In this document: piece after piece, positions 17,944 through 26,518 of the stretch
Layout: each line of letters opens with the position of its first letter
Position numbering within the stretch: position 1 is the stretch's first letter
Assembly (NCBI RefSeq): GCF_001906585.1
Contig: NZ_JUJA01000157.1
Location: 156,356-200,299 of the forward strand
Direction: 5' to 3'
Length of the DNA stretch: 43,944 nt
DNA from: Streptomyces kebangsaanensis
GTDB taxonomy: Bacteria; Actinomycetota; Actinomycetes; Streptomycetales; Streptomycetaceae
Translations under genes and position numbers: made by a program
Notes under the pieces: generated by a model
What the model was told of the DNA's origin: nothing
The model's input: only the letters and a program-made list of their open reading frames with translations
The model's database searches: none

Positions 17944-18471
17944 TCAACCGGTCCCGGTCAGCGCGGAGCGGCGCACTCCCACCCTCGTCCGGGTCGCCAC
18001 CAACTGGCCGTCCTGGGGGTAGGCGTGCCAGGTCCGCCAGTGCACCTGGCCCTCGTGCCGCTGCGCCAGCATCGCGGTGAACGCGTGCGGACTGCCCGGG
18101 AAGACACCCGCGAGGCCGCGCGGATGCTCGGAGACGAGGGCCAGCAACTCCTGGGCGCGGCCCGCGAACGAGCCCGGCGAGAGCACCTCGACACGGGCCG
18201 CGAACTCGTACTCCCAGTCGCCCACCCGCTTGGCGACGCCGAGCGGCAGCGGTGTGCTGGAGCCCGGCATGCACGCCACGGTCTCCGAGCAGGTGCCCCG
18301 GTCCTCCTCCAGGAGCACCTGGTGGGACGCGCCGAGAAGTCTCAACTGGAGTTTCGCGCGGGTCAGTTCAAGATCCAGGGTGGCCAGTGCGGGCAACGGC
18401 TCGCGCCCCAGGGCCCAGGCGAGGTCGGCCGCGCGCGTGTCGGTGTAGGAGGTGTTCAGGGTCGTGAGCAT
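17944..18471 (-). CDS. DUF2617 family protein
   Basis: 175 aa soluble protein of the DUF2617 family. Typical features are the Asp/Thr-rich start (LNTSYTDTRAADLAWALG), DLELTRAKLQLRLLGASHQV, and WHAYPQDGQLVATRTRV near the end. The internal segment DWEYEFAARVEVLSPGSFAGRAQELLALV is also family-like. Function unknown. Probable first gene of an operon with the membrane spermidine-synthase-like gene. Confidence 0.85.
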   Translation of the reverse strand: MLTTLNTSYTDTRAADLAWALGREPLPALATLDLELTRAKLQLRLLGASHQVLLEEDRGTCSETVACMPGSSTPLPLGVAKRVGDWEYEFAARVEVLSPGSFAGRAQELLALVSEHPRGLAGVFPGSPHAFTAMLAQRHEGQVHWRTWHAYPQDGQLVATRTRVGVRRSALTGTG

Positions 18472-18734
18472 GGATCGGCTCCGCTAGCACGCAAAGAAGA
18501 GGGAGGCATGGGCCAGAGCGCCCCGTCGGCACAGGGGCAACGGCCCGGTCAGCCCAGTTCGGGAGGGGGGTGTGCAGAACGTCCGAGGGGCTGCGCAGGT
18601 GATGTAGAGGGAATCATGAACAGCGGTTCCACCACAGCGTTTTTACCCAACTTCGTGGTGTTTCCATCCCTCAGAGGGCCCCACAGCTCAACTGTTCAAC
18701 CCTCGCATGCGCCGGGGCGCGCGAGTCGGGGCCG
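18472..18734. other. gene-free interval upstream of the DUF2617 gene
   Basis: Part of a 339-bp gap between two minus-strand genes. It should hold the promoter of the DUF2617 operon, and the AT-richer stretch at about 18610-18700 is the best candidate. No supported coding sequence on either strand. Confidence 0.5.
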
Positions 18735-18769
18735 CGGCGCCCGCCGGAGTGTGCCCCCGGCGGGCGCCG
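18735..18769 (-). terminator. terminator of the Gly/His/Cys-rich protein gene
   Basis: Perfect 13-bp GC arms (18735-18747 and 18757-18769) with a 9-nt loop, 42 bp past the stop at 18811. Confidence 0.7.
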
Positions 18770-18810
18770 GCCCGGATGCGGTTCCCCCTGCGCAGCTCAG
18801 CTGCCCCGTG

Positions 18811-19128
18811 TCAGCTGCCTCCCCCGCATCCGCCCCCGCACGACGACCCACCGCCGCACGAGGAGTGCCCCCCGTACGAGTGACCCCCACACGAGTGGTG
18901 GCCGCCGGAGTGGTGCCCTCCCGAGTGACCCGGGCCGCCGGACGAGCAGCCGCCGTCCGACGCGGCCCACCAGCCGGTGCCGCCGTCCGCGCTCCCCCCG
19001 CCGAGCGACCGCGCGCGCCGGCCCGCGTACGCCTTGGCGTACGGGCCGCGGCGTCCCCTTCGGCGCACGGCGACCGTCCCGGCCAGCAACACCACCGCGA
19101 TCACCGCCAGAAAGATGCCGAGAACCAT
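18811..19128 (-). CDS. small membrane protein with Gly/His/Cys-rich tail
   Basis: 105 aa. One N-terminal transmembrane helix (VLGIFLAVIAVVLLAGTVAV) is followed by a basic stretch RRRGRRG and then a tail of about 60 residues made almost only of Gly, Ser, His and Cys, in repeats such as GGHHSGGHHSCGGHSYGGH and ending GGCGGGS. The tail would be cytoplasmic by the positive-inside rule and looks able to bind metal. Start at 19128 is preceded by AAGGAGG at good distance. Similar Cys/Gly tails close TIGR04222-type membrane proteins, but the domain itself is absent here. Function unknown. Confidence 0.75.
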   Translation of the reverse strand: MVLGIFLAVIAVVLLAGTVAVRRRGRRGPYAKAYAGRRARSLGGGSADGGTGWWAASDGGCSSGGPGHSGGHHSGGHHSCGGHSYGGHSSCGGGSSCGGGCGGGS

Positions 19129-19252
19129 GGCGTCCCCCTCCTTCCACTCCCCCGTGGGCGCCACGCTCGTAGCGTGAGCAGGACATGCCCGGCCGCCGGA
19201 CCGGTCAAAGCACACTTGAGGAAGTCCAGAGCTTCGGCGCAGGATGGCCGCC

Positions 19253-20446
19253 ATGACCTCCAGCGCGCGCCCGTTCCTCAACCGCCGGCTCGCCGAGTTC
19301 GGGACGACGATCTTCGCCGAGATGTCCGCCCTGGCCGTGTCGACCGGGTCGATCAACCTGGGGCAGGGCTTCCCCGACACCGACGGCCCCGAGGAGATCC
19401 GCGAGGCGGCCGTGCGCGCGCTGCGCGACGGGCGCGGCAACCAGTACCCGCCCGGCCCGGGCGTCCCCGAGCTGCGCGCGGCCGTCGCCGCACACCAGTT
19501 GCGGCGCTACGGGCTCACCTACGACCCGGACACCGAGGTGCTGGTCACGGCGGGCGCCACGGAGGCGATCGCGGCCGCGCTGCTGGCCCTCGTCGAACCG
19601 GGCGACGAGGTGATCGCCCTGGAGCCGTACTACGACTCCTACGCGGCCTGCGTCGCGATGGCGGGCGGCACGCGCGTACCGGTGACCCTGCGCCCGCACA
19701 CCGAGGGGGGCGCCGCGTTCCGCCTCGACCTCGACGAGCTGCGTGCGGCGGTGACCGGCCGGACCCGGCTGCTGCTGATCAACACCCCGCACAACCCGAC
19801 CGGTACGGTCCTCACCCGCGAGGAGCTGACCGCGATCGCCGAGCTGGCCGTCGAACGGGACCTGCTGGTGGTCACCGACGAGGTCTACGAGCACCTGGTC
19901 TTCGACGACGCCGAGCACATCCCCCTCGCCACGCTCCCCGGCATGCGCGAGCGGACGGTGACGATCGGCTCGGCCGGCAAGACGTTCTCGTTCACCGGCT
20001 GGAAGGTCGGCTGGATCACGGCGGCACCCGGCCTGGTGACGGCGGTGCGCTCGGCCAAGCAGTACCTGACGTACGTGGCCTCGGGCCCCTTCCAGTACGC
20101 GGTCGCCGAGGCACTCGCGCTGCCGGAGACGTACTACACCGATCTGCGCGCGGACCTGCGCGCCAAGCGGGACCTGCTGGCGACGGGCCTGACGGAGGCG
20201 GGCTTCGGGGTGTTCCGGCCGGCAGGCACCTACTTCATCACCGCCGACATCCGTCCCCTCGGCGAAACCGACGGCGAAGCCTTCTGCCTCGCCCTCCCGG
20301 AACGCGCCGGCGTCGTCGCCATCCCCACCTCGGTCTTCTACGACCACAAAGAGGCCGGGGCACCCTACGTCCGCTTCGCGTTCTGCAAACGCGTCGATGT
20401 GCTGGCAGGCGCGACGGAACGGCTCCGCAAGGCATTCGAGCACTGA
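19253..20446 (+). CDS. class I/II PLP-dependent aminotransferase
   Basis: 397 aa fold-type I aminotransferase. Motifs: INLGQGFPDTDGP at the N-terminus, the PLP-contact GATEAIAAALLAL, LLINTPHNPTGTV, DEVYEHLVFD and the PLP-lysine in GSAGKTFSFTGWKVGW. The C-terminal Arg that binds the carboxylate is in YVRFAFCK. It is closest in pattern to the methionine/kynurenine/N-succinyldiaminopimelate aminotransferase group, so the exact substrate is uncertain; kynurenine pathway genes are in the window but 10 kb away. ATG at 19253 has AGGA eight bases upstream; an in-frame ATG at 19244 would add three residues. A partial second copy lies at 27869-28303. Confidence 0.9.
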   Translation: MTSSARPFLNRRLAEFGTTIFAEMSALAVSTGSINLGQGFPDTDGPEEIREAAVRALRDGRGNQYPPGPGVPELRAAVAAHQLRRYGLTYDPDTEVLVTAGATEAIAAALLALVEPGDEVIALEPYYDSYAACVAMAGGTRVPVTLRPHTEGGAAFRLDLDELRAAVTGRTRLLLINTPHNPTGTVLTREELTAIAELAVERDLLVVTDEVYEHLVFDDAEHIPLATLPGMRERTVTIGSAGKTFSFTGWKVGWITAAPGLVTAVRSAKQYLTYVASGPFQYAVAEALALPETYYTDLRADLRAKRDLLATGLTEAGFGVFRPAGTYFITADIRPLGETDGEAFCLALPERAGVVAIPTSVFYDHKEAGAPYVRFAFCKRVDVLAGATERLRKAFEH

Positions 20447-20574
20447 CCTGCCGCCCTGCGGGGCCGGTCGTTGCATTCCTCGTTGCCTGCCGCACCTCAC
20501 CCGCCCGGAACTTTCGCGCCGTCGGCCGCCCGGTCGCGGTCGTCATTCCGGTGTTTGCCGCACCACAGGGATCG

Positions 20575-20594
20575 ACGTACAATTTCCTGTACGT
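20575..20594. promoter_or_regulatory. palindromic operator of the yefM-yoeB operon
   Basis: ACGTACA and TGTACGT separated by six bases form a perfect 7-bp inverted repeat, 16 bp before the antitoxin start. The TGTAC core matches the known YefM operator core TGTACA, so autoregulation by the YefM-YoeB complex is expected. Confidence 0.7.
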
Positions 20595-20602
20595 ATAAGG
20601 AG
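20588..20602. repeat. left copy of a 15-bp direct repeat flanking the island
   Basis: TGTACGTATAAGGAG, matching TGTACGAATAAGGAG at 27850-27864 in 14 of 15 positions. It includes the right half of the yefM operator and the Shine-Dalgarno. Confidence 0.6.
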
Positions 20603-20610
20603 GGTCGATC

Positions 20611-20868
20611 GTGAAGACCATGACGTACTCCGAGTCGCGCGCACGGTACGCCGAGGTGCTCAACTCCGTCACCGACGACCGCGAGGAGGTCGTCATCACC
20701 CGGGCCGGACATGAGCCGGTCGTCATCGTCTCCCTCGAGGACTACGAGTCCCTGAAGGAGACGGCGTACCTGCTGCGAAGCCCGGCGAACGCCCGACGCC
20801 TGCTCGCGTCCATCGACGAGCTGGAAAACGGCGGCGGCACCGTACGCGAGCTGGCGACCGACGAATAA
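20611..20868 (+). CDS. yefM: YefM/Phd-family antitoxin
   Basis: 85 aa antitoxin of the type II Phd/YefM family. The N-terminal DNA-binding and dimerisation domain has MTYSESRARYAEVLNSV, VVITRAGHEPVVIVSLEDYESL, and the C-terminal toxin-wrapping arm is RLLASIDELENGGG. GTG start at 20611 with AAGGAGG seven bases upstream. It ends 9 bp before the toxin start. Expected to neutralise the toxin and repress the operon through the palindrome at 20575-20594. Confidence 0.92.
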   Translation: MKTMTYSESRARYAEVLNSVTDDREEVVITRAGHEPVVIVSLEDYESLKETAYLLRSPANARRLLASIDELENGGGTVRELATDE

Positions 20869-20877
20869 GGGTCGCGA

Positions 20878-21138
20878 ATGAAGATCACCTTCTCCTCCCG
20901 CGCCTGGGAGGACTACCTGTGGTGGCAGCTTCAGGACCGGAAGATCCTGAAGCGCATCAATACGCTCATCGCGGACATTGCCCGGAACGGCAACGAGGGG
21001 ATCGGCAAACCGGAACCGCTCAAGCCCGGATTCCAGGGCTACTGGTCGCGCCGCATCAACGACGAGCACCGACTGATCTACAAGGCCACCGAGGACGGCG
21101 TCCTGATCGCACAGTGCCGCTACCACTACGAGAGCTGA
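20878..21138 (+). CDS. yoeB: Txe/YoeB-family mRNA-interferase toxin
   Basis: 86 aa RelE-superfamily ribosome-dependent RNase. Family landmarks are FSSRAWEDYLWWQ, KRINTLIADIARN, the catalytic Glu region GIGKPEPLK, the Arg in YWSRRINDEHRLIYK and the C-terminal CRYHY with the catalytic His. All key residues appear present, so the toxin is likely active. Paired with the antitoxin just upstream. Together they could stabilise the accessory island. Confidence 0.93.
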   Translation: MKITFSSRAWEDYLWWQLQDRKILKRINTLIADIARNGNEGIGKPEPLKPGFQGYWSRRINDEHRLIYKATEDGVLIAQCRYHYES

Positions 21139-21207
21139 CAGAACCCAGGGATCGGGCACAGCCCCTGCCGGTACCAGCGTCGCTCAGCGCTCACCCGTGC
21201 CGGCACC

Positions 21208-23379
21208 TCATCGTCGGCGCCGGGATCCGACTTTGGTCGCGGACCTGCGCAGCCGCTTGGCAAGCGCCTTGTCCCGATCCCTCAGCTGTCGACCTGCCGC
21301 TTCCAGGACGGCCCCGGTGGCGGGATGGTCGCAGCGCCACAGATCGTCGGCGGTCTGCTCCAGGAGGGGCAGCACCAAGTCCTCCTCCTGGTCCAGGAAC
21401 GCGGCAAGCGCCTCGTCCGCCACGCCCAGCGGGCCCCACAGATGGTCCACGAGCCCCCACAGTTGGAGTTCCCGACCGTGTCCCTCAGGGATCTCGCCAC
21501 GGCCGGCCAGCGCGATCGCCGCGGTCTCGGCGCAGCCGGGGACCTGGGAGGCCGCGGCTTTGCGCAGGACGGTGAGCGCCTTGGGCTCATCCAGTTCCGC
21601 AAGCACCGGCGCAGCGGCCAGGCGGCGGAGGGCCGCATCGGCTTCCAACCCGGCGCAGGCGTCGATGAGCTGGACAGCGGCCGGGCCCTGGCCCCGATGG
21701 CTGATCCATCCGGTGATCTCGGCGTGGGCGGCGTCCTGGTCGTAGTCGAGCAGGGCGTCCAGCAGCGTCGGGGCGTCGGCGTCGGCCAGTTCGCCGATCA
21801 GCGGGGCCTGGAATCCCTCGGCGAGCAGGTACTCGCGCAGTCCGTGGCGTCCCAGTGGTGTGAGCCTGAGCCGTGCCCCGGCGGGCGGGGTGCCGTCGCT
21901 GTCTTCGGTGCTCGCCTCGATGCCGAGGATGCCGAGGAGGATGTGATCGCGCTGTCGGCTCGTCTCCGGGCCGGTCTCGACCTCCGCTGCCTGGTACTCG
22001 GCGAGGATGAGGGCCGCCTGGTCGAGGATCTGCAGGAGGAACAGCTCGACCAGTCGTGCCTCCTGCTTCGGGAGGCCCTCGCGGAGTGCGCCGACGAGCA
22101 GCGCCGGGTCCAGCCATTCGCCGTCGGGAACCTCGTACAGTGCCCGCAGCACCACCACTGCCAAGCCGTCGCCGTCCTCGTCCTGCATGCCCAGCGCGGT
22201 CGGCAGCCACGGAGGCAGACCGAGGTTTTCGAGCTCGTTCAGGGCGTCGAGTTCGTCCTCGAGCGCCTGACACCAGATCTTCAGCACTCCCTCGTCCCCC
22301 GCGGCGGCGGGCAGGTCGGCACCGGGACGGGCGGTGCCCGCGCTGATCCCCACCAGGTCCGTGTACAGAGCGAGCTGCCAGGGACCGTCCAGGCAGGGCA
22401 GGTCGCCAGAGCTGCGCAGGCGGGCCAGCCGCTCGTCGCGCTCCGCGGGCCGCAGTGCTCTCAGCTCGTCGTCCTGGGCCCACAGCTCGAGTTCCTGGAC
22501 AGCCAGGCGGCCCAGTGCGGGCTTGAGCACATCCCGGGACGTGACGGCTCGTCCGCCCTGGCACCAGTGGGCCAGGCGGAGCGCTGAGGCGATCAGCGGA
22601 ACCTGCCGGGCGGCTGCGGCGAGCTCCGCGCGTGGTGCCAGGGAGACGGGTCGCACCGGGACGGACTCCCCGGCGAGGTCCTCGTCGTACTCGTCGTCGT
22701 GGACCTCGCCGCAAAAACAGCGCCGCCCGCTGGAAGCGGCTTCGGCCAGGCTGAGCTTTCCCCGCTGTGCCGGGGTGGCCGCAGGCGGCCGCGGGTCCAG
22801 CTCGGCCAGTTCCCGGTCCAGGGCGTCACGGTCGAAGCAGGCGGGGTCGAACCCCTCCTCTCGCAGGGTTTCGACCAGGTCGGTCCATGGCTCGGGGGCC
22901 GGTGCGCCACGGTCCACGACGGCGTCGAGTACGGCCTGCAGCCCCCAGGCGCCGCCGGTGTCCTCGGCATAGGGCATGGCGCGGCGTCCACCGGTGCAGC
23001 GGACGCGTCGGTCGGGGGTGGACGCGGGGAGGGTCTTCTCCAGGGTGATCCGGTGCCGCCAGTCGTCGCCGAAGTCGTAGGTGTACTCCAGCCGACCGCC
23101 TTCGTAGGGCAGTACCTCGGCCACGGTCACGGACTCCTCGTCGGCGTCGCGGAGAGGATCGTGGTCCAACGGGCCGTCGAAGTCGACGAACTGGCGACCG
23201 GAGGAAGGTTCGGTGAAGGAATGCAGGTGCGAGTCGTCCCAGCCGAAGCATGCCTGGATGATGTCGTGCAGGCAGCCGAGCGAGGTGTCGGCGGGCAGGG
23301 TGACCCGGCGCCAGATCGGCGGGCTGGTGTCTCGCAGAGCGATCTTCAACTGGTAGGTCGGCACGAGCTTGGCGGTCAC
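21208..23379 (-). CDS. pRiA4b ORF-3 family protein, large form
   Basis: About 723 aa. The N-terminal about 170 residues are the plasmid pRiA4b ORF-3-like domain: YQLKIALRDTSPPIWRRV, LHDIIQACFGWDDSHLHSF, YTYDFGDDWRHRITLE and RRVRCTGGRRAMPYAED. The remaining about 550 residues are helical, acidic and without a family I recognise, apart from a small RRCFCGEVHDDEYDED cluster near residue 225. GTG start at 23379 chosen because the domain begins right after it; the frame stays open to an ATG at 23517. Function of the family is unknown. It is divergent from the SNF2 helicase with a 238-bp shared control region. Confidence 0.8.
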   Translation of the reverse strand: MTAKLVPTYQLKIALRDTSPPIWRRVTLPADTSLGCLHDIIQACFGWDDSHLHSFTEPSSGRQFVDFDGPLDHDPLRDADEESVTVAEVLPYEGGRLEYTYDFGDDWRHRITLEKTLPASTPDRRVRCTGGRRAMPYAEDTGGAWGLQAVLDAVVDRGAPAPEPWTDLVETLREEGFDPACFDRDALDRELAELDPRPPAATPAQRGKLSLAEAASSGRRCFCGEVHDDEYDEDLAGESVPVRPVSLAPRAELAAAARQVPLIASALRLAHWCQGGRAVTSRDVLKPALGRLAVQELELWAQDDELRALRPAERDERLARLRSSGDLPCLDGPWQLALYTDLVGISAGTARPGADLPAAAGDEGVLKIWCQALEDELDALNELENLGLPPWLPTALGMQDEDGDGLAVVVLRALYEVPDGEWLDPALLVGALREGLPKQEARLVELFLLQILDQAALILAEYQAAEVETGPETSRQRDHILLGILGIEASTEDSDGTPPAGARLRLTPLGRHGLREYLLAEGFQAPLIGELADADAPTLLDALLDYDQDAAHAEITGWISHRGQGPAAVQLIDACAGLEADAALRRLAAAPVLAELDEPKALTVLRKAAASQVPGCAETAAIALAGRGEIPEGHGRELQLWGLVDHLWGPLGVADEALAAFLDQEEDLVLPLLEQTADDLWRCDHPATGAVLEAAGRQLRDRDKALAKRLRRSATKVGSRRRR

Positions 23380-23617
23380 GGCGAAGGGTTCCCTCAAGGC
23401 GGAGACGGATTCCGACACCGATGAGGGGCCACAACCGCAAAGGTGTCGCGGCCGTCTCTGCTGGGTGCCGGTGGCATCTTCCCGCACTGCGCCGAGTGAG
23501 CGAAGCACTTCTGGCACGCGCTGCCCGTCTGCGGGGATAGCCTTGACCCGCCGAGGGCTCGTGGGTGACCCGCGCCCTTCCGAACAATTGCAGGAGCCTG
23601 GGCCAGGAGTGGGCGTA

Positions 23618-26518
23618 GTGGCGAAGGTTCACCCGTCGGCGGAGCACGAGTCGACAGCTCCGGACTGGGAACGGATGGTCGCTTGGTTGCCGGAGCTCGC
23701 CCGGGGCGAGGCGGTGTTCCTTCCCGCGGATCCGCCCCGGATGGGACGGATGGCGTTCTGGACGCCCGGGAGTGAGCCGCCGGACCTCGGGGTGGAACCC
23801 GAGGAACTCACCGTGGTTCGCCCGCACGGTTCGTCCGTGCGCCGGGCGCGGGTGGTCGCCGTGCTGCTGCCGGTGGAGCAGGCGCTGCCGCTGTTGACCC
23901 GCTGCCGGGCACTCGGTGCGGACGGCAGTGGGCGGGCGTCGGCCGGTACCGCGTTCTGGGGCACAGCGGCCCTGCTGGGACTGCGGCTGCTCGCCCGGGG
24001 CCGGATGCTGCCCGGGGTGTCGCCGGAAGGATTCGACGCGTGGCGGATCGGCCCGCTGGACACCGAGGACCACGAGTGGCTGGCTTCCCTGGCCGCCACC
24101 ATGCCTCCCTGGGCCCGCTCGGTCGCGGTTCCCGGGCTCTCCCCCCTCACGCTTCCGGCGGCCGAGCCGCTGCTGCGGGCCTTCCTGGATGCCGTGGCCG
24201 ATTCCCTCGCCCGCCCTCCCGCCGCCCGCCAGGTGACCGGCGGACCGGCGTTCGCGGTCCGAGCTCCGCAGTCCGTGCCCGAGCAGCGAGGCTGGGCGGC
24301 GGAGGTCGCCGCCGGCCGCGACGCGGGGCTGGCGGTGTCGCTGCGGCTGGAACTGGGCCGCGCGGACTCCTTCCGAGCCGTGGTCCAACTGCGCAGCCTG
24401 GCCGATCCCACGGTGCTCGCCGACGCCGCGGACCTGTGGTCCGGCAGGGCCACCGCCCCCGAACTGTTCGGTCCACGAGCCAAGGTGGACACGCTGCTGA
24501 CACTGCGCCGGGCCGCCCGCGCCTGGCCCCCGGCCGGCCGGATGCTGGACTCCGCCGCCCCTGCCGGTCTGGAGCTGTCCGACGAGGAGGCCCAGTCGCT
24601 GCTGGGCGACGCGGCCGAAAGCCTTGCCGCCGCCGGTGTCGCCGTGCACTGGCCCAAGGAGCTGGTACGCGAACTGACCGCCTCCGGCGTCCTGGAACCC
24701 GTACGCCGCCAGGGGACGCAGTCCTCGGCCGCGTCCTTCCTGTCCTCCGGTGGCCTGCTGGACTTCCGCTGGCGGGTCGCCCTCGGGGACCAGGAGCTCA
24801 CGGAGGAGGAGCTGGAGCGGCTGGTCCAGGCGCACCGGCCGATCGTACGGCTGCGCGACCAGTGGGTGGTCGTGGACCCGGAGCTGGTCCGCCGGCTGCG
24901 ACGGGCCACGCAGTCCAGGACGGCCTCGCTCACCCCCATCAACGCCTTGGGCGCCGCGCTGACCGGCAGCGTCGAGGTGGACGGCGAACAGGTGGCGGTC
25001 ACTGCGAGCGGCGTACTGGAGGAGCTGCGCTCCCGGATCGCCGCCCCCGAGGATCGCGCCGCGCGCGAGCCCCAGGGGCCGCCGAAAGCCCTGGCCGCGA
25101 CGTTGCGCGACTACCAGCTGCGCGGCCTGAACTGGCTGCACCGGATGACCTCGCTCGGCCTGGGCGGCTGCCTCGCCGACGACATGGGCCTGGGCAAGAC
25201 CGTCACTTTGATCGCTCTCCACCTGCGTCGCCAGGAACAGAAAACCACCGCCGGCCCCACCCTGGTGGTCTGCCCCGCCTCGCTGCTCGGCAACTGGGAA
25301 CGCGAGATCCAGCGCTTCGCACCGGCCACCCCGGTGCGCCGCTTCCACGGCCCCGACCGCGACCTGGCCGGCCTCGACGGCGGAGCGGACGGCGGCTTCG
25401 TCCTGACCACCTACGGGACCATGCGCCGCGACGCCGAACGCCTCACCGAGCAGCCCTGGGGCCTGCTCGTCGCCGACGAGGCCCAACACGTCAAGAACCC
25501 GCACTCGCTCACCGCCCAGGCCCTGCGCCGGATCCCCTCGCGGGGGCGGGTCGCGCTGACCGGCACCCCGGTCGAGAACAACCTGTCCGAACTGTGGTCA
25601 CTGCTCGACTGGACCACCCCCGGCCTGCTCGGCACGCTCACCTCCTTCCGTGACCGCTACGCCACGGCCGTCGAGGGCGACCGCGACGAGCAGGCCGCCC
25701 GGCGGCTGGCCGCGCTGGTCGGCCCTTTCCTGCTGCGCCGGCGCAAGGCCGACCCCGGCATCGCGCCCGAACTGCCGTCCAAGACCGAGACCGACCAGCC
25801 AGTGTCCCTGACGAAGGAACAGGTCTCGCTGTACGAGGCGCTGGTACGCGAGCTCATGGCCGAGATCGAGGAGAAGCAGGGCATCGCCCGGCGCGGCCTG
25901 GTGATGAAGCTCCTCACCGGCCTGAAGCAGATCTGCAACCACCCCGCGCAGTTCCTGAAGGAACCCGCGAACGTCAAGCTCCCGGGCCGCTCGGGGAAAC
26001 TGGAGCTCCTGGACGAACTCCTGGACACCGTCCTGGCCGAGGACGGGTCGGCCCTGGTCTTCACCCAGTACGTGGCCATGGGCACGCTGATCGAGCGCCA
26101 CCTGGCCGACCGCGGTGTGGACACCCTGTTCCTGCACGGAGGCACCACGGTCAAACGCCGCGAGGAGATGGTCGACGCCTTCCAGACCGGCGAGAAGAAG
26201 GTGTTCCTGCTGTCCCTCAAAGCCGCCGGGACCGGTCTGAACCTGACCCGGGCCGGACACGTCATCCACTACGACCGCTGGTGGAACCCGGCCGTGGAGG
26301 ACCAGGCCACCGACCGCGCCTACCGGATCGGACAGACCCAGCCGGTCCAGGTGCACAAGCTGATCGCCGAGGGCACCGTGGAGGACCGGGTCGCCGAGAT
26401 GCTCCGGCAGAAGCGGGAACTGGCCGACTCGGTGCTCGGCTCGGGCGAGGCGGCGTTCAGCGAACTGAGCGACAGCGAACTGGCCGAGCTGGTCACACTG
26501 CGAAAGACGGGACGATGA
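23618..26518 (+). CDS. SNF2-family DEAD/DEAH helicase
   Basis: 966 aa Swi2/Snf2-type ATPase that translocates on double-stranded DNA and remodels protein-DNA complexes. The N-terminal about 450 residues are the bacterial SNF2-associated region. The ATPase core carries LADDMGLGKTVT (about residue 522), the DEAH-box variant DEAQHVKN (about 618), LTGTPVENNLSELWSLLDW, and in the second lobe FTQYVAMG, LSLKAAGTGLNLT and RAYRIGQTQPVQVHKL. GTG at 23618 was chosen for its AGGAG eight bases upstream. The stop overlaps the SWIM gene start (ATGA), so the two form one unit. Confidence 0.93.
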   Translation: MAKVHPSAEHESTAPDWERMVAWLPELARGEAVFLPADPPRMGRMAFWTPGSEPPDLGVEPEELTVVRPHGSSVRRARVVAVLLPVEQALPLLTRCRALGADGSGRASAGTAFWGTAALLGLRLLARGRMLPGVSPEGFDAWRIGPLDTEDHEWLASLAATMPPWARSVAVPGLSPLTLPAAEPLLRAFLDAVADSLARPPAARQVTGGPAFAVRAPQSVPEQRGWAAEVAAGRDAGLAVSLRLELGRADSFRAVVQLRSLADPTVLADAADLWSGRATAPELFGPRAKVDTLLTLRRAARAWPPAGRMLDSAAPAGLELSDEEAQSLLGDAAESLAAAGVAVHWPKELVRELTASGVLEPVRRQGTQSSAASFLSSGGLLDFRWRVALGDQELTEEELERLVQAHRPIVRLRDQWVVVDPELVRRLRRATQSRTASLTPINALGAALTGSVEVDGEQVAVTASGVLEELRSRIAAPEDRAAREPQGPPKALAATLRDYQLRGLNWLHRMTSLGLGGCLADDMGLGKTVTLIALHLRRQEQKTTAGPTLVVCPASLLGNWEREIQRFAPATPVRRFHGPDRDLAGLDGGADGGFVLTTYGTMRRDAERLTEQPWGLLVADEAQHVKNPHSLTAQALRRIPSRGRVALTGTPVENNLSELWSLLDWTTPGLLGTLTSFRDRYATAVEGDRDEQAARRLAALVGPFLLRRRKADPGIAPELPSKTETDQPVSLTKEQVSLYEALVRELMAEIEEKQGIARRGLVMKLLTGLKQICNHPAQFLKEPANVKLPGRSGKLELLDELLDTVLAEDGSALVFTQYVAMGTLIERHLADRGVDTLFLHGGTTVKRREEMVDAFQTGEKKVFLLSLKAAGTGLNLTRAGHVIHYDRWWNPAVEDQATDRAYRIGQTQPVQVHKLIAEGTVEDRVAEMLRQKRELADSVLGSGEAAFSELSDSELAELVTLRKTGR

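Noticed and set aside
15976-20598. 1540-codon plus-strand open frame across several genes
   Set aside because: Runs antisense or out of frame through the CoxG-like, spermidine-synthase-like, DUF2617 and aminotransferase genes; low-complexity Arg/Gly/Pro translation.
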